NCBI RefSeq assembly: GCF_004682055.1
Contig: NZ_QUZU01000027.1
Span: 25,530-89,529, forward strand
Length of the DNA: 64,000 nucleotides
From: Pseudomonas kairouanensis
GTDB taxonomy: Bacteria; Pseudomonadota; Gammaproteobacteria; Pseudomonadales; Pseudomonadaceae
Direction of reading: 5' to 3'
Of the stretch, positions 7,276-16,310 are shown piece after piece. The first letter of the stretch is position 1. Each line of letters begins with the position of its first letter. Under the pieces are notes generated by a model, which worked only from the letters and a program-made list of their open reading frames with translations, was not told where the DNA came from and made no database searches. The translations under genes and the position numbers were made by a program.

Positions 7276-8358
7276 TTAGATCAAAGTTTTGCCATGGCGT
7301 ACGAAGGTCGGCTTGACCACTCGAACCGGGTACCACTTGCCGCGGATTTCCACTTCGGCCCGATCGGCAGTCGCCGTCGGTACGCGCGCCAGGGCAATGG
7401 ATTTGCTCAGCGTAGGAGAGAAACTACCACTGGTGATCTCCCCTTCGCCAACATTGGCGATACGAACCACCTGATGAGCGCGTAAAACCCCACGTTCTTC
7501 CAGCACCAGCCCGACCAATTTGAACTGCACACCCGCCGCCAGTTCGGCTTCCAGCGCAGCACGGCCAATGAAGTTGCGTTCGGCAGGCTCCCAGGCAATG
7601 CTCCAGGCCATATTGGCGGCCAAAGGCGAAACATCCTGGTGGATGTCCTGGCCGTACAGGTTCATGCCGGCTTCCAAGCGAAGGGTGTCGCGGGCACCAA
7701 GGCCGATGGGTGAAATGCCAGCGCCTACCAGGTCGTTGAAAAAGCCTGGCGCCTGATCGGCAGGCAGCACAATTTCCAGGCCGTCTTCACCGGTGTAACC
7801 GGTGCGGGCGATAAACCAATCGCCGTCTGCCTGGCCTTCGAAAGGCTTGAGCTGGTGGATCAGGGTACTGCGGGACTGGGTGACCAGCTCGGCGATCTTC
7901 TGCCGGGCGTGCGGGCCTTGAATCGCCAGCATCGCCAACTCGGGCCGCTCGTGCAGTTGCACCTGATAGCTGCCCAGTTGCGCCTGCATCCAGGCAATGT
8001 CCTGGTCGCGGGTAGCGGCGTTGACCACCAGTCGATAACCGGCCTCGGTGCGGTAGACGATCATGTCGTCCACCACGCCGCCCTTGTCATTGAGCATGGC
8101 GCTGTACAACGCACGGCCGCAGCCATGCAGACGATCCACATCATTGGCCAGCAGGTGCTGCAGCCATTCCTTGGCCTGGGGGCCTGTGATATCGATCACG
8201 GTCATATGAGATACATCGAACACCCCACAGTCGCGTCGCACCTGATGGTGTTCTTCAACCTGCGAGCCGTAATGCAGAGGCATATCCCAACCGCCAAAAT
8301 CGACCATCTTCGCGCCGAGGGCGAGATGCAGGTCATACAGAGGCGTACGCTGTCCCAT
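7276..8358 (-). CDS. gcvT: Glycine cleavage system T protein (aminomethyltransferase)
   Basis: The 360-residue protein shows the T-protein signature: TPLYDLHLALGAKMVDFGGWDMPLHYGS at the N-terminus, GVFDVSHM, the folate-site Asp region (LLANDVDRL), RTGYTGEDGLEI, and GARDTLRLEAGMNLYG. It releases ammonia from the aminomethyl-lipoyl H protein and passes the one-carbon unit to tetrahydrofolate. ATG 8358 is preceded by AAGGAGAAACCC, a strong ribosome binding site. I looked for a glycine riboswitch in the leader (8359-8514) and did not recognise one. Confidence 0.97.
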   Translation of the reverse strand: MGQRTPLYDLHLALGAKMVDFGGWDMPLHYGSQVEEHHQVRRDCGVFDVSHMTVIDITGPQAKEWLQHLLANDVDRLHGCGRALYSAMLNDKGGVVDDMIVYRTEAGYRLVVNAATRDQDIAWMQAQLGSYQVQLHERPELAMLAIQGPHARQKIAELVTQSRSTLIHQLKPFEGQADGDWFIARTGYTGEDGLEIVLPADQAPGFFNDLVGAGISPIGLGARDTLRLEAGMNLYGQDIHQDVSPLAANMAWSIAWEPAERNFIGRAALEAELAAGVQFKLVGLVLEERGVLRAHQVVRIANVGEGEITSGSFSPTLSKSIALARVPTATADRAEVEIRGKWYPVRVVKPTFVRHGKTLI

Positions 8359-8514
8359 GGGTTTCTCCTTCCGGGCTTGGCGAAGGTGCGCAGCGTGGCC
8401 GTTTGCGCTGGACACCTTGAGTTACAAGGCCTGCAGCTACTTACAGCAACCCAGTCCGAAAGACGGAGCGCACCGAATGCCGCGCATTGTAGCCGCAAGC
8501 CGTAGGACTGGCAC

Positions 8515-10131
8515 CTAACCGATTTGCCGGGCAGAGCGTCGGATCAGCCCGATCACCGGCAGCAGGCCCACCAACACCAATGTCAACGCGGGCAGCGAGG
8601 CTCTCGCCCACTCGCCTTCGCTGGTCATCTCAAAGATACGAACCGCCAGGGTGTCCCAGCCGAACGGGCGCATCAGCAGGGTCGCGGGCATTTCCTTGAG
8701 CACATCGACAAATACCAACAACGCCGCACTCAACGTCCCCGGCAGCAACAACGGCAGATACACTTTGCAAAACAGTCGCGGCCCGCTCACGCCAAGACTG
8801 CGGGCGGCTTCAGGCAGCGATGGGCGGATGCGCGCCAGGCTGTTTTCCAGCGGCCCATAGGCCACCGCCAGAAAGCGCACCAGGTACGCCAACACCAACG
8901 CCGACAGACTGCCCAGCAGCAGCGGCTTGCCCGCGCCACCCAGCCAGCCGGAAAAGGGCACCACCAGTTCACGGTCCAGGTAGCTGAACGCCAACATGAT
9001 CGAAACGGCCAGTACCGAGCCCGGCAAGGCATAGCCGACGTTGGCCAGGCTGATGCCGGAGCGGATCGCCCGCGTCGGCGCCAGGCGGTTGGCGAATGCC
9101 AGCACCAGCGCCACGCTGACAGTGATCAGCGCTGCAATCCCGCCCAAGTAGAGGGTGTGGACGATCAAGCCCGAGTACCGCTCATCCAGGTCGAAGCGGC
9201 CGCGCTGCCAGAACCAGGCGACCAGTTGCAGCATCGGGATCACGAAGGCACAGGCGAACACCAACCCACACCAACCACTGGCTGCGGCAGCCTTGAACCC
9301 GCGCAGGTGATACAGCGCCTTGCCCCGAGGCCGCTCATTGCTGGGTCGGCTGGCACCACGGGCGCGGCGCTCGCCGTACAGCACCACCATCACCACCAAC
9401 AGCAACAGGCTGGCCAATTGGGCCGCGCTGGATAGGCTGAAAAAGCCGTACCACGTTTTGTAGATCGCGGTGGTAAAGGTGTCGAAGTTGAACACCGAAA
9501 CAGCGCCAAAATCCGCCAAGGTCTCCATCAGCGCCAAGGCCACCCCCGCCCCAATCGCCGGTCGCGCCATCGGCAGCGCTACGCGCCAGAACGCTTGCCA
9601 CGGCGACTGCCCCAGCACCCGCGCCGCTTCCATCAGGCCTTTGCCCTGGGCCAGGAACGCGGTGCGCGCCAGCAAGTAGACGTAGGGGTAGAACACCAGC
9701 ACCAACACGATGACCACGCCGCTGGTAGAACGCACACGGGGCAAGCGCAGGCCGCTGCCGAACCATTCGCGCAACAGGGTTTGCACGGGGCCGGCAAAAT
9801 CCAGAAGGCCGACAAACACAAAGGCCAGCACATAGGCCGGAATCGCGAAGGGCAGCATCAATGCCCAGTCGAGCCAGCGCCGACCAGGGAATTCGCAGAG
9901 ACTGGTGAGCCAGGCCAGGCTGACGCCGAGCAACGTCACGCCGACACCAACGCCCAGCACCAGGGTCAGGGTGTTGCCCAGCAGGCGCGGCATCTGGGTT
10001 TCCCACAGGTGGGACCAGATCTGTGCGTCGATACTTTGCCAGGACAGCAGCAATACGCTCAGCGGCAGCAGCACCAGGGCGGCGACGGTGAAGACCGGCA
10101 GGTACCAGCGGCGTTGGGCGGGGTGGGCCAA
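8515..10131 (-). CDS. Iron(III) ABC transporter permease (FbpB/HitB type)
   Basis: This 538-residue polytopic protein (about 12 membrane spans) carries two BPD-type permease modules in tandem, each with an EAA loop (EAARVLGQSPWQAFWRVALP, and EAARSLGVSGPRLFCKVYLPLL). The fused two-module layout is typical of FbpB/SfuB/HitB ferric iron permeases and related thiamine permeases. The binding protein gene lies just upstream on the same strand, separated by a REPIN. No ATPase gene is adjacent. Confidence 0.92.
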   Translation of the reverse strand: MAHPAQRRWYLPVFTVAALVLLPLSVLLLSWQSIDAQIWSHLWETQMPRLLGNTLTLVLGVGVGVTLLGVSLAWLTSLCEFPGRRWLDWALMLPFAIPAYVLAFVFVGLLDFAGPVQTLLREWFGSGLRLPRVRSTSGVVIVLVLVFYPYVYLLARTAFLAQGKGLMEAARVLGQSPWQAFWRVALPMARPAIGAGVALALMETLADFGAVSVFNFDTFTTAIYKTWYGFFSLSSAAQLASLLLLVVMVVLYGERRARGASRPSNERPRGKALYHLRGFKAAAASGWCGLVFACAFVIPMLQLVAWFWQRGRFDLDERYSGLIVHTLYLGGIAALITVSVALVLAFANRLAPTRAIRSGISLANVGYALPGSVLAVSIMLAFSYLDRELVVPFSGWLGGAGKPLLLGSLSALVLAYLVRFLAVAYGPLENSLARIRPSLPEAARSLGVSGPRLFCKVYLPLLLPGTLSAALLVFVDVLKEMPATLLMRPFGWDTLAVRIFEMTSEGEWARASLPALTLVLVGLLPVIGLIRRSARQIG

Positions 10132-10174
10132 AGTCGGTTCTCAGTAAATGGATATCTTGAAGTCACCACAATCC

Positions 10175-10267
10175 AATGTGGGAGGGGGCTTGCCCCCGAT
10201 TGCGGTGGATCAGTCACTGATGAGTAGACTGACACTCCGCTATCGGGGGCAAGCCCCCTCCCACATT
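10175..10267. repeat. REPIN (GTGGGAGGGGGCTTGC arms)
   Basis: Two REP hairpins in inverted orientation (arms AATGTGGGAGGGGGCTTGCC and its complement) flank a spacer of about 40 bases containing TCAGTCACTGA. It lies between the iron binding protein gene and the permease gene, where it could stabilise or attenuate the message. Confidence 0.93.
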
Positions 10268-10282
10268 TAGACTTGCAGTGTG

Positions 10283-11287
10283 TCAGTTCCAGCCAGCCCG
10301 ATCCATCAAGCGAATCGCCTCGGCCTGACGCTTGCCGGCCACTTCCACCGGCAATGTGTCTGCTACGAACTTGCCCCAGCTCGCCACTTCGGCCGACGGC
10401 GGCACCGTCGGGTTGGCCGGGAACTCCTGGTTCACGTCGGCGAAGATCTTCTGCGCTTCAGGCGTGGTCATCCACTCCACCAGCGCCTTGGCCGCTTCCG
10501 GGTGCGGTGCATGTTTGGTCAGGCCGATACCCGACAGGTTCACATGCACGCCACGGTCGCCCTGGTTCGGCCAGAACAGCTTCACCGCCAGGCTCGGGTT
10601 CTGCTTGTGCAGGCGGCCGTAGTAGTAGGTGTTGACGATGCCAACGTCGCACTGCCCGGCGTTGATCGCTTCCAGCACGGCGATGTCATCGGAGAACACG
10701 TCGGTGGACAGGTTGTTGACCCAGCCCTTGACGATTTCTTCGGTCTTGGCCGCGCCATGGGTTTCGATCAGGGTGGCGGTCAGTGATTGGTTGTAGACCT
10801 TTTTCGCCGTGCGCAGGCACAAGCGGCCTTCCCACTGTTTATCGGCCAGGGCTTCATAAGTGGTGAGATCACCCGGTTTTACCCGGTCGGTGGAATAGGC
10901 GATGGTACGCGCACGCAGGCTCAAGCCGGTCCAGGCATGCGCCGAAGAGCGGTATTGCAGGGGGATGTTCTTGTCGATCACGGGGGAGGTGAACGGTTGC
11001 AGGATGCCCATCTGTTCGGCCTGCCAGAGGTTGCCGGCATCGACGGTGAGCAGCAGGTCGGCGGTGGCGTTTTCGCCCTCGGCCTTGATGCGCTGCATCA
11101 GTGGGGCTTCCTTGTCGGTGATGAATTTGATCTTCACCCCGGTTTTCTGGGTATAGGCGTCGAAAACCGGCTTGATCAGTTCATCGATGCGCGAGGAGTA
11201 GACCACCACTTCGTCGGCAGCCTGCACGGTGGTGCTGCCGATCAGGATGAGTGCCAGAGCAGTCAGGAGGCGCTTGGGTGCCAACAT
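10283..11287 (-). CDS. Iron(III) ABC transporter substrate-binding protein (FbpA/FutA type)
   Basis: The 334-residue protein has a signal peptide (residues 1-23, ending VQAA) and the periplasmic iron-binding fold. Typical features are EVVVYSSRIDELIKPVFDAYTQKTG at the N-terminus, the LTVDAGNLWQAEQMG segment, and the iron-ligand tyrosine cluster VNTYYYGRL near residue 212. It would bind Fe3+ in the periplasm and deliver it to the permease encoded downstream. Expression is probably iron-regulated; its leader carries alternating CATTTG/CAAATG repeats described separately. Confidence 0.93.
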   Translation of the reverse strand: MLAPKRLLTALALILIGSTTVQAADEVVVYSSRIDELIKPVFDAYTQKTGVKIKFITDKEAPLMQRIKAEGENATADLLLTVDAGNLWQAEQMGILQPFTSPVIDKNIPLQYRSSAHAWTGLSLRARTIAYSTDRVKPGDLTTYEALADKQWEGRLCLRTAKKVYNQSLTATLIETHGAAKTEEIVKGWVNNLSTDVFSDDIAVLEAINAGQCDVGIVNTYYYGRLHKQNPSLAVKLFWPNQGDRGVHVNLSGIGLTKHAPHPEAAKALVEWMTTPEAQKIFADVNQEFPANPTVPPSAEVASWGKFVADTLPVEVAGKRQAEAIRLMDRAGWN

Positions 11288-11300
11288 GGGGGCGGTCTCT

Positions 11301-11340
11301 CATTTGCAAAAAGAGGGCAAATGATAAGGACTCACATTTG
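11301..11340 (-). promoter_or_regulatory. Alternating inverted repeats upstream of the iron-binding protein (possible Fur region)
   Basis: The sequence CATTTGC (11301-11307), GCAAATG (11317-11323), CATTTG (11335-11340) gives two overlapping inverted repeats 13 bases upstream of the start codon. The part AATGATAAGG resembles half of a Fur box (AATGATAA), but the second half is poor. It is a candidate Fur or other metal-regulator operator. Confidence 0.3.
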
Positions 11341-11382
11341 GTGATGCTTGGCGGAGGCGTTACCAGATGTTGCACAAACCTT

Positions 11383-12606
11383 TCAGGGCTTGGCCAACTC
11401 CGGTAGATCTCCAGTCAAGCCCAGCGCCTGACGCACAAACACCGCTTTCGCTTCTGGCATCTGGTCAACCATCTTCAGCCCCGCGTTGCGCAGCCAGCGC
11501 AGCGGCAGTTGGTCGGCCTGGAACAGTCGTTCAAAGCCTTCCATCGCCGCCATCAACGCCAGGTTGTGGGGCATGCGTCGGCGCTCGTAGCGGCTCAGCA
11601 CTTTCACATCCGCCAGGCGTTCGCCGCGTTCGGTAGCCGCCAACAGCACTTCGGCCAGGGTCGCCGCGTCGAGGAAGCCCAGGTTTACGCCCTGCCCTGC
11701 CAATGGGTGGATCACATGGGCGGCATCGCCGATCAAGGCCAGGCCTTCGGCCACATAGCGTTTGGCGTGACGCTGACGCAGCGGAACGCAGACTCGCGGG
11801 TCGGCACTGACCACAGTGCCCAGGCACCCTTCAAAAGCGCGCTCCAATTCACGGCAGAAGCGCTCGTCATCCAGCGCCATCAGGCGCTCGGACTCTGCCG
11901 GTGTAGTCGACCAGACAATCGAACACCAATCCTCCTGCCCATCGCGCACCAGCGGCAAAAACGCCAGCGGGCCGGTGTCGGTAAACCGTTGCCAGGCCGT
12001 ACGCCGGTGCGGCTGGCTGCTGCGTACGCTGGTAACGATGGCGTTATGCAGGTAATCCCATTCGCGGGTGGCGGTGCCGGTCAGGCGGCGCACCGCAGAG
12101 TTGGCGCCATCGGCCGCCACCACCAGCGGGGCACGCAGTTTGCGGCCATCGGCCAGGGTCAGCAGCCAGTCGTCGCCGGAGCGGCGCATCTGCTCCAGGC
12201 GCGCATTGGCCAGCAGGCCCAGGTCGCAGTCGTGCAGGCGATCGAGCAGCGCATCCTGAACCACGCGGTTCTCAACGATATGCCCGAGCACTTCGGCGTG
12301 CACACTGGCGGCCGAAAAGTGGATCTGCCCGGTGCCGCTGCCGTCCCACACCTGCATCTCGCCATAAGGGCTGGCGCGGCGTTCGACGATGCCATCCCAC
12401 ACCCCAAGGCGCTCCAGGATGCGCTGGCTGGCGGCCGACAAGGCGCTCACCCGGGGCTCGAATGCCGCGTCGTGGTCGAAGGGCTTGACGCTCAACGGGC
12501 TGCCGTCAAGCAGCAGCACCTGCAAGCCACTGCCCTGCAACGCCAGCGCCAGGGCGCTTCCGACCATTCCGGCCCCGACAATCAGCACATCTGCGCGCAT
12601 GTCCAT
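11383..12606 (-). CDS. ubiI: Ubiquinone biosynthesis FAD hydroxylase (UbiI/VisC type)
   Basis: The 407-residue flavoprotein monooxygenase shows the dinucleotide motif VLIVGAGMVGSALALAL (8-24), the ADGANS motif (165-170) and the FAD-ribityl motif GDAAHVIHPLAGQG (293-306). The GDAAH form and the position after pepP-ubiH match UbiI, which performs the C5 hydroxylation of the ubiquinone ring; UbiF-like activity cannot be excluded from sequence alone. It is the last gene of an overlapped operon, starting 4 bases after the DUF4442 stop. Alternative ATGs at 12606 and 12600 are equivalent. Confidence 0.9.
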   Translation of the reverse strand: MDMRADVLIVGAGMVGSALALALQGSGLQVLLLDGSPLSVKPFDHDAAFEPRVSALSAASQRILERLGVWDGIVERRASPYGEMQVWDGSGTGQIHFSAASVHAEVLGHIVENRVVQDALLDRLHDCDLGLLANARLEQMRRSGDDWLLTLADGRKLRAPLVVAADGANSAVRRLTGTATREWDYLHNAIVTSVRSSQPHRRTAWQRFTDTGPLAFLPLVRDGQEDWCSIVWSTTPAESERLMALDDERFCRELERAFEGCLGTVVSADPRVCVPLRQRHAKRYVAEGLALIGDAAHVIHPLAGQGVNLGFLDAATLAEVLLAATERGERLADVKVLSRYERRRMPHNLALMAAMEGFERLFQADQLPLRWLRNAGLKMVDQMPEAKAVFVRQALGLTGDLPELAKP

Positions 12607-12609
12607 GGT

Positions 12610-13095
12610 TTAAGCCTGTCTCGCTGGCGGCTTGCGCCGCACGTAAAGGGTTTTGTCGACCCGCGCCACCAGAGTGCCGGAGCCGTCATGAATCTGTACC
12701 TTGAGGTGGGGCAAGTACTTCTCGCCACCTTCAGTCTGCCGTCGGATCTCATCGAGCAAGGCGTCGTCGATGGAAAATTCGGCAAACACCGGGCCTTTGC
12801 CCGGTGAGATGAAATCGATGCTCGCGGCCTTGTCCCAGACGATGTAGTCGCGGCCCAGGTTCTCCATGAGCATCAACATGTAGAACGGATCGACCATCGA
12901 ATACAGGCTGCCGCCGAACTGCGTGCCGACGTAGTTGCGGTTGTACCAACCCAGGCCCATGCGCACTTTGACGTGACGAAAATCGGCGCTCAAGTGCTGA
13001 ACGCTGACGCCCGCGCCCAAGTACGGTGGGTACAGGGTCATGATCCAACGCAACAACCGCGCCTTGCCCAGACGCTCGATCAACCACTTACGCAT
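12610..13095 (-). CDS. DUF4442 hotdog-fold protein in the ubi operon
   Basis: This 161-residue protein carries the DUF4442 pattern of thioesterase-like hotdog proteins (MGLGWYNRNYVGTQFGGSLY, DYIVWDKAASIDFISPGKG, HDGSGTLVARVDKTLYVRRK). Start ATG 13095 overlaps the end of ubiH by 8 bases; longer in-frame starts lie within ubiH. It sits between ubiH and ubiI, so it is co-transcribed with ubiquinone genes, though no role in that pathway is established to my knowledge. Acyl-CoA or other thioester hydrolysis is only a fold-based guess. Confidence 0.88.
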   Translation of the reverse strand: MRKWLIERLGKARLLRWIMTLYPPYLGAGVSVQHLSADFRHVKVRMGLGWYNRNYVGTQFGGSLYSMVDPFYMLMLMENLGRDYIVWDKAASIDFISPGKGPVFAEFSIDDALLDEIRRQTEGGEKYLPHLKVQIHDGSGTLVARVDKTLYVRRKPPARQA

Positions 13096-14275
13096 CGGGA
13101 CGCGTGCCCAGCCCCATGGCCTGACGGGCGAACCAACGCTTGGCCGGTGGCAGCAGGTCCAGGCCCAGCAGGCCCATGTTGCGGCCCAGCGCCACCAGCG
13201 ATTGGGCACTGCCAAACAGGCGCGTGACCTGGTCGGAAAAACCCACGGTCAGCTTCTGGTCCAGGCGCTGGCGTTCGCGATAGCTCTGCAAGGTGGCCAG
13301 GTCGCCCGGCACCTGGGGCCCGGCCAGCAAGGCTTCGGCCAAGGCATTGGCATCGCGCAGGGACAGGTTGAAACCCTGCCCGGCAATCGGGTGCAGGCTG
13401 TGGGCGGCATTGCCGAGGATGGCCAGGTGGGAGCGCACTTGTTCTTCGGCTTCCACCAGGGTCAGCGGGTACAAATGACGCGCACCCACCTGCTTGAGCG
13501 TACCCAGGCGATAACCGAACACGCCCTGCAATTCGCTGAGAAAGGCGCGCTCATCGAGGTTGGCCAGGCGCTGGGCGTCCATGCCGATGCGCGTCCACAC
13601 CAGGGCGCAGCGGTTGTCCGGCAGCGGCAGCAGGGCCATCGGGCCGTCATCGGTGAAGCGTTCGAAAGCTTCGCCGTTGTGGGCTTCGCTGGGGGTGATG
13701 TTGGCGATCAGTGCGCTCTGGTTGTACGGGCGGGTTTTCACGCCGATGCCCAGTTGCTCGCGCAGACCGGAACGGCCGCCATCGGCCAGCACGGCGAGGT
13801 CGCACTCCAGCACGGTTTCATCGTTGAGGGTCAGGCGGTAGCCATCGGGCAGCGGCTCCATGCGCGTGACTTCGGCCGGGCAACGCCAGCTGACCACGTC
13901 CTTGTCCAGGCCTTGCCACAGGCATTGGCCAAGCCAGGCGTTTTCCACCACATAACCCAGGGCCGGTACGCCTTCTTCCATGGCAGACAGGCGCGCCGTG
14001 GAAAAACGCCCGCGGTCTGACACATGAATCTGCTTGATCGGCTCGGCGCGGCGGGAGATGGCCTGCCACAGGCCCAGGCGCTGATAAATCTGCTTGGCGC
14101 CGTAGGACAGCGCCGACGAGCGCGCATCGTAGCTCGGCTGATAGCTGTCGCCTGGGGCAAACGGTTCGATCAGCACGATCTTCCAGCCACGGGCCTTGGC
14201 CCCGGCCTGCAACGCCAGCGCCAGGCTCGCGCCCACCAGGCCGCCACCGATAATGGCCAGGTTGACCCGGCTCAT
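13088..14275 (-). CDS. ubiH: 2-octaprenyl-6-methoxyphenol hydroxylase
   Basis: The 395-residue FAD monooxygenase begins with the dinucleotide fold NLAIIGGGLVGASLALAL and carries the C-terminal motif GNAAHSLHPIAGQGFNLSLRD. The Asn in GNAAH distinguishes UbiH from UbiI (GDAAH) in known members. It hydroxylates C1 of the ubiquinone ring precursor. The start overlaps the pepP stop by 4 bases (ATGA) and the end overlaps the DUF4442 gene by 8, indicating translational coupling throughout the cluster. Confidence 0.95.
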   Translation of the reverse strand: MSRVNLAIIGGGLVGASLALALQAGAKARGWKIVLIEPFAPGDSYQPSYDARSSALSYGAKQIYQRLGLWQAISRRAEPIKQIHVSDRGRFSTARLSAMEEGVPALGYVVENAWLGQCLWQGLDKDVVSWRCPAEVTRMEPLPDGYRLTLNDETVLECDLAVLADGGRSGLREQLGIGVKTRPYNQSALIANITPSEAHNGEAFERFTDDGPMALLPLPDNRCALVWTRIGMDAQRLANLDERAFLSELQGVFGYRLGTLKQVGARHLYPLTLVEAEEQVRSHLAILGNAAHSLHPIAGQGFNLSLRDANALAEALLAGPQVPGDLATLQSYRERQRLDQKLTVGFSDQVTRLFGSAQSLVALGRNMGLLGLDLLPPAKRWFARQAMGLGTRPDA

Positions 14276-15594
14276 CGGGCCGCCGCCATCAGCGCTTCGA
14301 TCTCGGCGACCGCCTTGGGCACGCCGCCGGTCAGGATTTCACAGCCTTGCTTGGTCACCACCACGTCGTCCTCGATGCGTACGCCAATGCCACGCCATTT
14401 CTTTGCCACATTCAGATTGTCCGGCGCGATGTAGATGCCCGGCTCCACGGTCAAGGCCATGCCGACTTCCAGCACCCGCCATTCACCGCCCACTTTGTAC
14501 TCGCCCACATCATGCACATCCATGCCCAGCCAGTGGCCGGCGCGGTGCATGTAGAACGCCTTGTAGGCTTCGCTGGCGATCAACTCGTCCACGTCGCCCT
14601 GCAGCAAACCCAGCTTGACCAGCCCGGCGGTAATGACGCGCACCGTGGCCTCATGAGCCTGGTTCCAGTGCTTGTCGGGGGCGATTTCGGCAAAGGCGGC
14701 TTCTTGGGAGGCCAGCACAATGTCGTAGATCGCCTTCTGCTCTGGTGAAAACTTGCCGTTGACCGGCCAGGTGCGCGTGATGTCGCTGGCGTAGCAGTCG
14801 ATCTCGCAACCGGCGTCGATCAGCACCAGGTCGCCGTCCTTGAGCAGCGCGTCATTCTGCTGGTAATGCAGGATGCAGCTGTTGCGCCCGGCGGCGACGA
14901 TGGAACCATAGGCCGGCATCTTCGCGCCGCCCTTGCGAAATTCGTAATCGAGCTCGGCTTCGAGGCTGAACTCATGCAACCCCGCGCGACTGGCCTGCAT
15001 CGCCCGCACATGGGCGGCGCAGGAAATGCGTGCCGCTTCGCGCATCACCTTCACTTCTGCCGCCGATTTATACAGGCGCATGTCGTGAAGCAGATGATCC
15101 AGGGCAACGAATTCGTTCGGCGGCTGGGCGCCGAGGTGCGCTTTAGAGCGGATCACGTTGATCCACTCCATCAGGTGGCGGTCGAATTCGGCGTTGCTGC
15201 CCATGGCCGAATACACCCGGTCGCGGCCTTCGATCAGGCCGGGCAGGATGTCGTCGATATCGGTGATGGGAAACGCGTCGTCGGCGCCAAAGTCACGGGT
15301 CGCGCCTTCGGTGCCGGCGCGCAGGCCGTCCCACAGTTCACGTTCGGCGTTGCGCTCGCGGCAGAACAGCACGTATTCGCCGTGCAGGCGACCGGGCATC
15401 AGCACGATCACAGCTTCCGGTTCGGGGAAACCGCTCAGGTACTGGAAGTCGCTGTCCTGGCGGTACACGTGCTCGACATCACGGTTGCGAATGGCCACGG
15501 CGGCGGCCGGCAGGATCGCGATGCTGTTGGGTTCCATCTGCGCCATGAGCGCCTTGCGGCGCCGGGTGTATTCCGCTCGGGGGATATGAATCAT
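14272..15594 (-). CDS. pepP: Xaa-Pro aminopeptidase P
   Basis: The 440-residue protein has the N-terminal AMP_N domain (IPRAEYTRRRKALMAQM, YLSGFPEPEAV) and a pita-bread metallopeptidase domain. The dimetal ligands are visible in LIDAGCEIDCYASDITRTW (two Asp), HRAGHWLGMDVHDVG (His), EPGIY (Glu) and GVRIEDDVVVT (Glu). It removes an N-terminal residue preceding proline. As in E. coli, pepP precedes ubiH, and here the genes overlap. The start lies 20 bases after the UPF0149 gene, so the operon probably begins there. Confidence 0.97.
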   Translation of the reverse strand: MIHIPRAEYTRRRKALMAQMEPNSIAILPAAAVAIRNRDVEHVYRQDSDFQYLSGFPEPEAVIVLMPGRLHGEYVLFCRERNAERELWDGLRAGTEGATRDFGADDAFPITDIDDILPGLIEGRDRVYSAMGSNAEFDRHLMEWINVIRSKAHLGAQPPNEFVALDHLLHDMRLYKSAAEVKVMREAARISCAAHVRAMQASRAGLHEFSLEAELDYEFRKGGAKMPAYGSIVAAGRNSCILHYQQNDALLKDGDLVLIDAGCEIDCYASDITRTWPVNGKFSPEQKAIYDIVLASQEAAFAEIAPDKHWNQAHEATVRVITAGLVKLGLLQGDVDELIASEAYKAFYMHRAGHWLGMDVHDVGEYKVGGEWRVLEVGMALTVEPGIYIAPDNLNVAKKWRGIGVRIEDDVVVTKQGCEILTGGVPKAVAEIEALMAAAR

Positions 15595-15614
15595 GGGCAG
15601 ATGGGCTTCCTTTC

Positions 15615-16172
15615 TTAGTGCAGCGACGGCTTGGGCGCGGCCGGCTCAGCGGACTTCTTGGTCTCGGTGAACAGCAGCAGCGGCGCTACGCGCAGGTATT
15701 CCATCACTTCCATGTAGTCGCCTTCACCGTCTTCGGACTCTTCCAGGGCGTCTTGCACCTGGGAGATGGCCGCCAGGTCCTGCAGCACTTCCTTGGCGTC
15801 GGTGCTCAGTTCCAGGCCACCGGCGTTCACGCCAAAACCGTGGAGGAAGCCCTGGCACCATTGGCCCAGGGCAGCGGCACGTTCAGCGAGCGGTGCGTCG
15901 TCGGTGGGCAGCAGCAGGACCACAGTGACGTCGTCACCGGTCAGCTCGCCCTTGACCATTTCCTGCAGGCCGATCAGCGCGTTGCGCACGTTGTCGGTCG
16001 GCTCGGTTTCCAGCAGCTCGGCCACATCGGCCAGCCAGTTGTCGGCATCAAAGCCAACGCCGGTGCAGCTGCGGCCCAGCAACACGCCGTGCAACTCGGC
16101 AGGCGAGCAAGGGTGGCCGCTGGTGCTCAGCAGTTTGGAGAAAGCATCGTACGGGGAGTTCTGAATGGGCAT
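15615..16172 (-). CDS. UPF0149 (YgfB-like) protein
   Basis: This 185-residue acidic helical protein has the YgfB/YecA family pattern (PAELHGVLLGRSCTGVGFDADNWL, WCQGFLHGFGVNAGG, DYMEVMEYLRVAPLLLF). In P. aeruginosa a YgfB homologue has been linked to AmpDh3/AlpA regulation and beta-lactam tolerance. The gene heads the pepP-ubiH-DUF4442-ubiI operon and is divergent from the coiled-coil/zapA genes, matching the E. coli ygfB/zapA arrangement. Confidence 0.93.
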   Translation of the reverse strand: MPIQNSPYDAFSKLLSTSGHPCSPAELHGVLLGRSCTGVGFDADNWLADVAELLETEPTDNVRNALIGLQEMVKGELTGDDVTVVLLLPTDDAPLAERAAALGQWCQGFLHGFGVNAGGLELSTDAKEVLQDLAAISQVQDALEESEDGEGDYMEVMEYLRVAPLLLFTETKKSAEPAAPKPSLH

Positions 16173-16310
16173 GGTGAGCTAGGCGCCAGACGGCGCAATG
16201 TCTAGAATGGAGCGCTGTATCCTAGCACCGGCAGACGTACCAAGACTATCAAGGGCGTCAGATCGTTTATCCTGCAGTTGCCATTCATCAGACAAATCCA
16301 GTGGAACCCA

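Noticed and set aside
8359..8514. Possible glycine riboswitch upstream of gcvT
   Set aside because: The conserved glycine aptamer core was not recognisable in the 156-base leader. A CCAGTCC/GGACTGG inverted repeat (8451-8457, 8505-8511) flanks a possible TACAAT element and is not aptamer-like.
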